From an uncultured Polaromonas sp. (lineage in GTDB: Bacteria; Pseudomonadota; Gammaproteobacteria; Burkholderiales; Burkholderiaceae): DNA of 31,283 bases. The translations under genes and the position numbers were made by a program. This document shows, one piece after another, positions 30,475 through 31,283 of this stretch. The number at the start of each line of letters is the position of its first letter. The first letter of the stretch is position 1. The stretch spans positions 1-31,283 of the forward strand of contig CAMLDT010000014.1 of assembly GCA_946479075.1 (NCBI GenBank). Direction: 5' to 3'. The notes under the pieces were generated by a model. It was not told where the DNA came from. It ran no database searches and worked only from the letters and a program-made list of their open reading frames with translations.

Positions 30475-31283
30475 TCAGTGAGGCGTCTCGGCCCTGTCCT
30501 TGAGCAGCCACGCGGCACGCGCACCGGTGCCGACGACCGCGCCAGTGGCCCAGAACACGCCGGCGATCCCGATCACCGCGCCCAGCGTGCCGAAAAGCAT
30601 GGGCATCACCACACTCGACGCGTTGATGGTCATCAAACGCAGGCCCAGCGCCTCGCCATGGCGGGCGTCGGGTGTGATCTGGTGCAGCATGCTCATGATC
30701 ATCGGTTGTACCGTGCCGAGCGTAAAACCCAGCAGCACCGAACACACACCCATGCCCAGCGCCGTGCCCATGAAGGGATAGACGCCAAACAGCACGGCGG
30801 TCATCAGCATCGCGCCCACCAGCACACGCCACTCGCGCAGGTGCGCGGCCAGCAGCGGCATCACCATGCGGATGGCGGCGGCGGCCACGGCAAAGGCCCC
30901 GAGGATGGAGCCGATCACCGACGCACTGATGCCTTTTTCAAACCCCAGCACCGGCACCACAAAGGTGTGCACGTCCCAGCACGAAGATAAAAACCAGTTC
31001 ACAAGCAGCAGGCGCCGAAAGGTCGCCTCGCGCAGCAGGTCCCAGGCCTTGCGTGGCGCAGCGCCCGCCTCGACCTCGATGGGCGGCAATTCGCGGGTGG
31101 GACGCACCAGCAGCCAGCAGGCCATCGGCAGCACCGCCATCAGGAAAAAAGCGGCGCGGTAACCGGTCGTGCTGTTGGGCAAGGCGCCCGCATGGTCGAT
31201 CAACAAGCCCGCGGCAAAGGGGCCGATGAAATTGGAGACCGCCGGGCCTATCGACAACCAGCTGAAGACGCGCCGCAACTGCA
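30475..31283 (-). CDS. Major facilitator superfamily transporter, 5' end cut by window edge
   Basis: Frame open to the right edge; the N-terminal part lies outside. The visible 269 residues hold about eight hydrophobic helices: FSWLSIGPAVSNFIGPFAAGLLID (helix 5 type), then AAFFLMAVLPMACWLLV, a central polar loop (RPTRELPPIEVEAGAAPRKAW), and the second half beginning near RLLLVNWFLSSCWDVHTFVVP. This is a typical 12-helix MFS protein, unlike the MFS at 992 in sequence. Substrate unknown. A TTG near 31278 is not a real start because the helix continues upstream. Confidence 0.87.
   Translation of the reverse strand, partial: QLRRVFSWLSIGPAVSNFIGPFAAGLLIDHAGALPNSTTGYRAAFFLMAVLPMACWLLVRPTRELPPIEVEAGAAPRKAWDLLREATFRRLLLVNWFLSSCWDVHTFVVPVLGFEKGISASVIGSILGAFAVAAAAIRMVMPLLAAHLREWRVLVGAMLMTAVLFGVYPFMGTALGMGVCSVLLGFTLGTVQPMIMSMLHQITPDARHGEALGLRLMTINASSVVMPMLFGTLGAVIGIAGVFWATGAVVGTGARAAWLLKDRAETPH

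Overview
The window comes from a GC-rich betaproteobacterial chromosome, most likely family Comamonadaceae (Polaromonas/Rhodoferax/Variovorax-like). The signs are an EarP/EF-P pair of the arginine-rhamnosylation type, a Bug-type (TctC) periplasmic receptor, a cytochrome b561 - molybdopterin oxidoreductase - MxKDx-repeat operon, a uvrC-pgsA pair, and a hupB/tRNA-Val/ppiD/tRNA-His block. Genes are densely packed. I see no insertion sequence, phage gene, CRISPR array or rRNA. Both end genes are cut by the window: a GIY-YIG-like gene on the left and an MFS transporter on the right.

Layout, left to right. (1) 1-5470: minus-strand genes for a GIY-YIG-like protein, a small conserved hypothetical protein, an MFS permease, a class A penicillin-binding protein and a DUF2889 protein. 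(2) 5.6-9.2 kb: a MerR regulator, an NTF2-like protein, then a plus-strand operon of cytochrome b, a Tat-exported Moco enzyme and a secreted protein made of twelve Met-containing pentapeptides, followed by a DoxX-like membrane protein. (3) 9.27-13.8 kb: a minus-strand catabolic operon in the order TctC-like receptor, choline-sulfatase, LacI regulator, GpdQ/CpdA-type phosphodiesterase, with a LacI-type palindrome just upstream. (4) 13.9-16.4 kb: a second class A PBP, paralogous to the first. (5) 16.7-18.2 kb: a DUF3606 protein coupled to a cardiolipin synthase-like phospholipase D enzyme. (6) 18.3-21 kb: tRNA-His, ppiD, tRNA-Val and hupB, with clear promoters and terminators. (7) 21.1-24.2 kb: a tartrate/D-malate-type dehydrogenase and a fluoroacetate-dehalogenase-like hydrolase, divergent from a LysR regulator. 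(8) 24.2-27.7 kb: uvrC-pgsA-eamA. (9) 27.7-30.4 kb: earP, efp and a LOG-family gene.

The most unusual structure is a 54-bp interspersed repeat. Six copies occur, in both orientations, and each aligns over 54 bp. Four lie between genes. Two lie inside earP in opposite orientations and are read through as 18 codons each, so the protein sequence contains translated repeat. A different inverted repeat built from Comamonadaceae-style 'CTTCGACAAGCTCAG' units lies at 558-649.

The most interesting functional hypothesis is the operon at 6778-8539. A Met-rich periplasmic protein encoded beside an MsrP/YedY-like molybdoenzyme and a membrane cytochrome b resembles the methionine-rich-scavenger / methionine-sulfoxide-reductase type of hypochlorite defence. 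Two small catabolic loci, for choline-sulfate and haloacetate, each carry a candidate operator. All family assignments were made by eye from motifs, without database searches.
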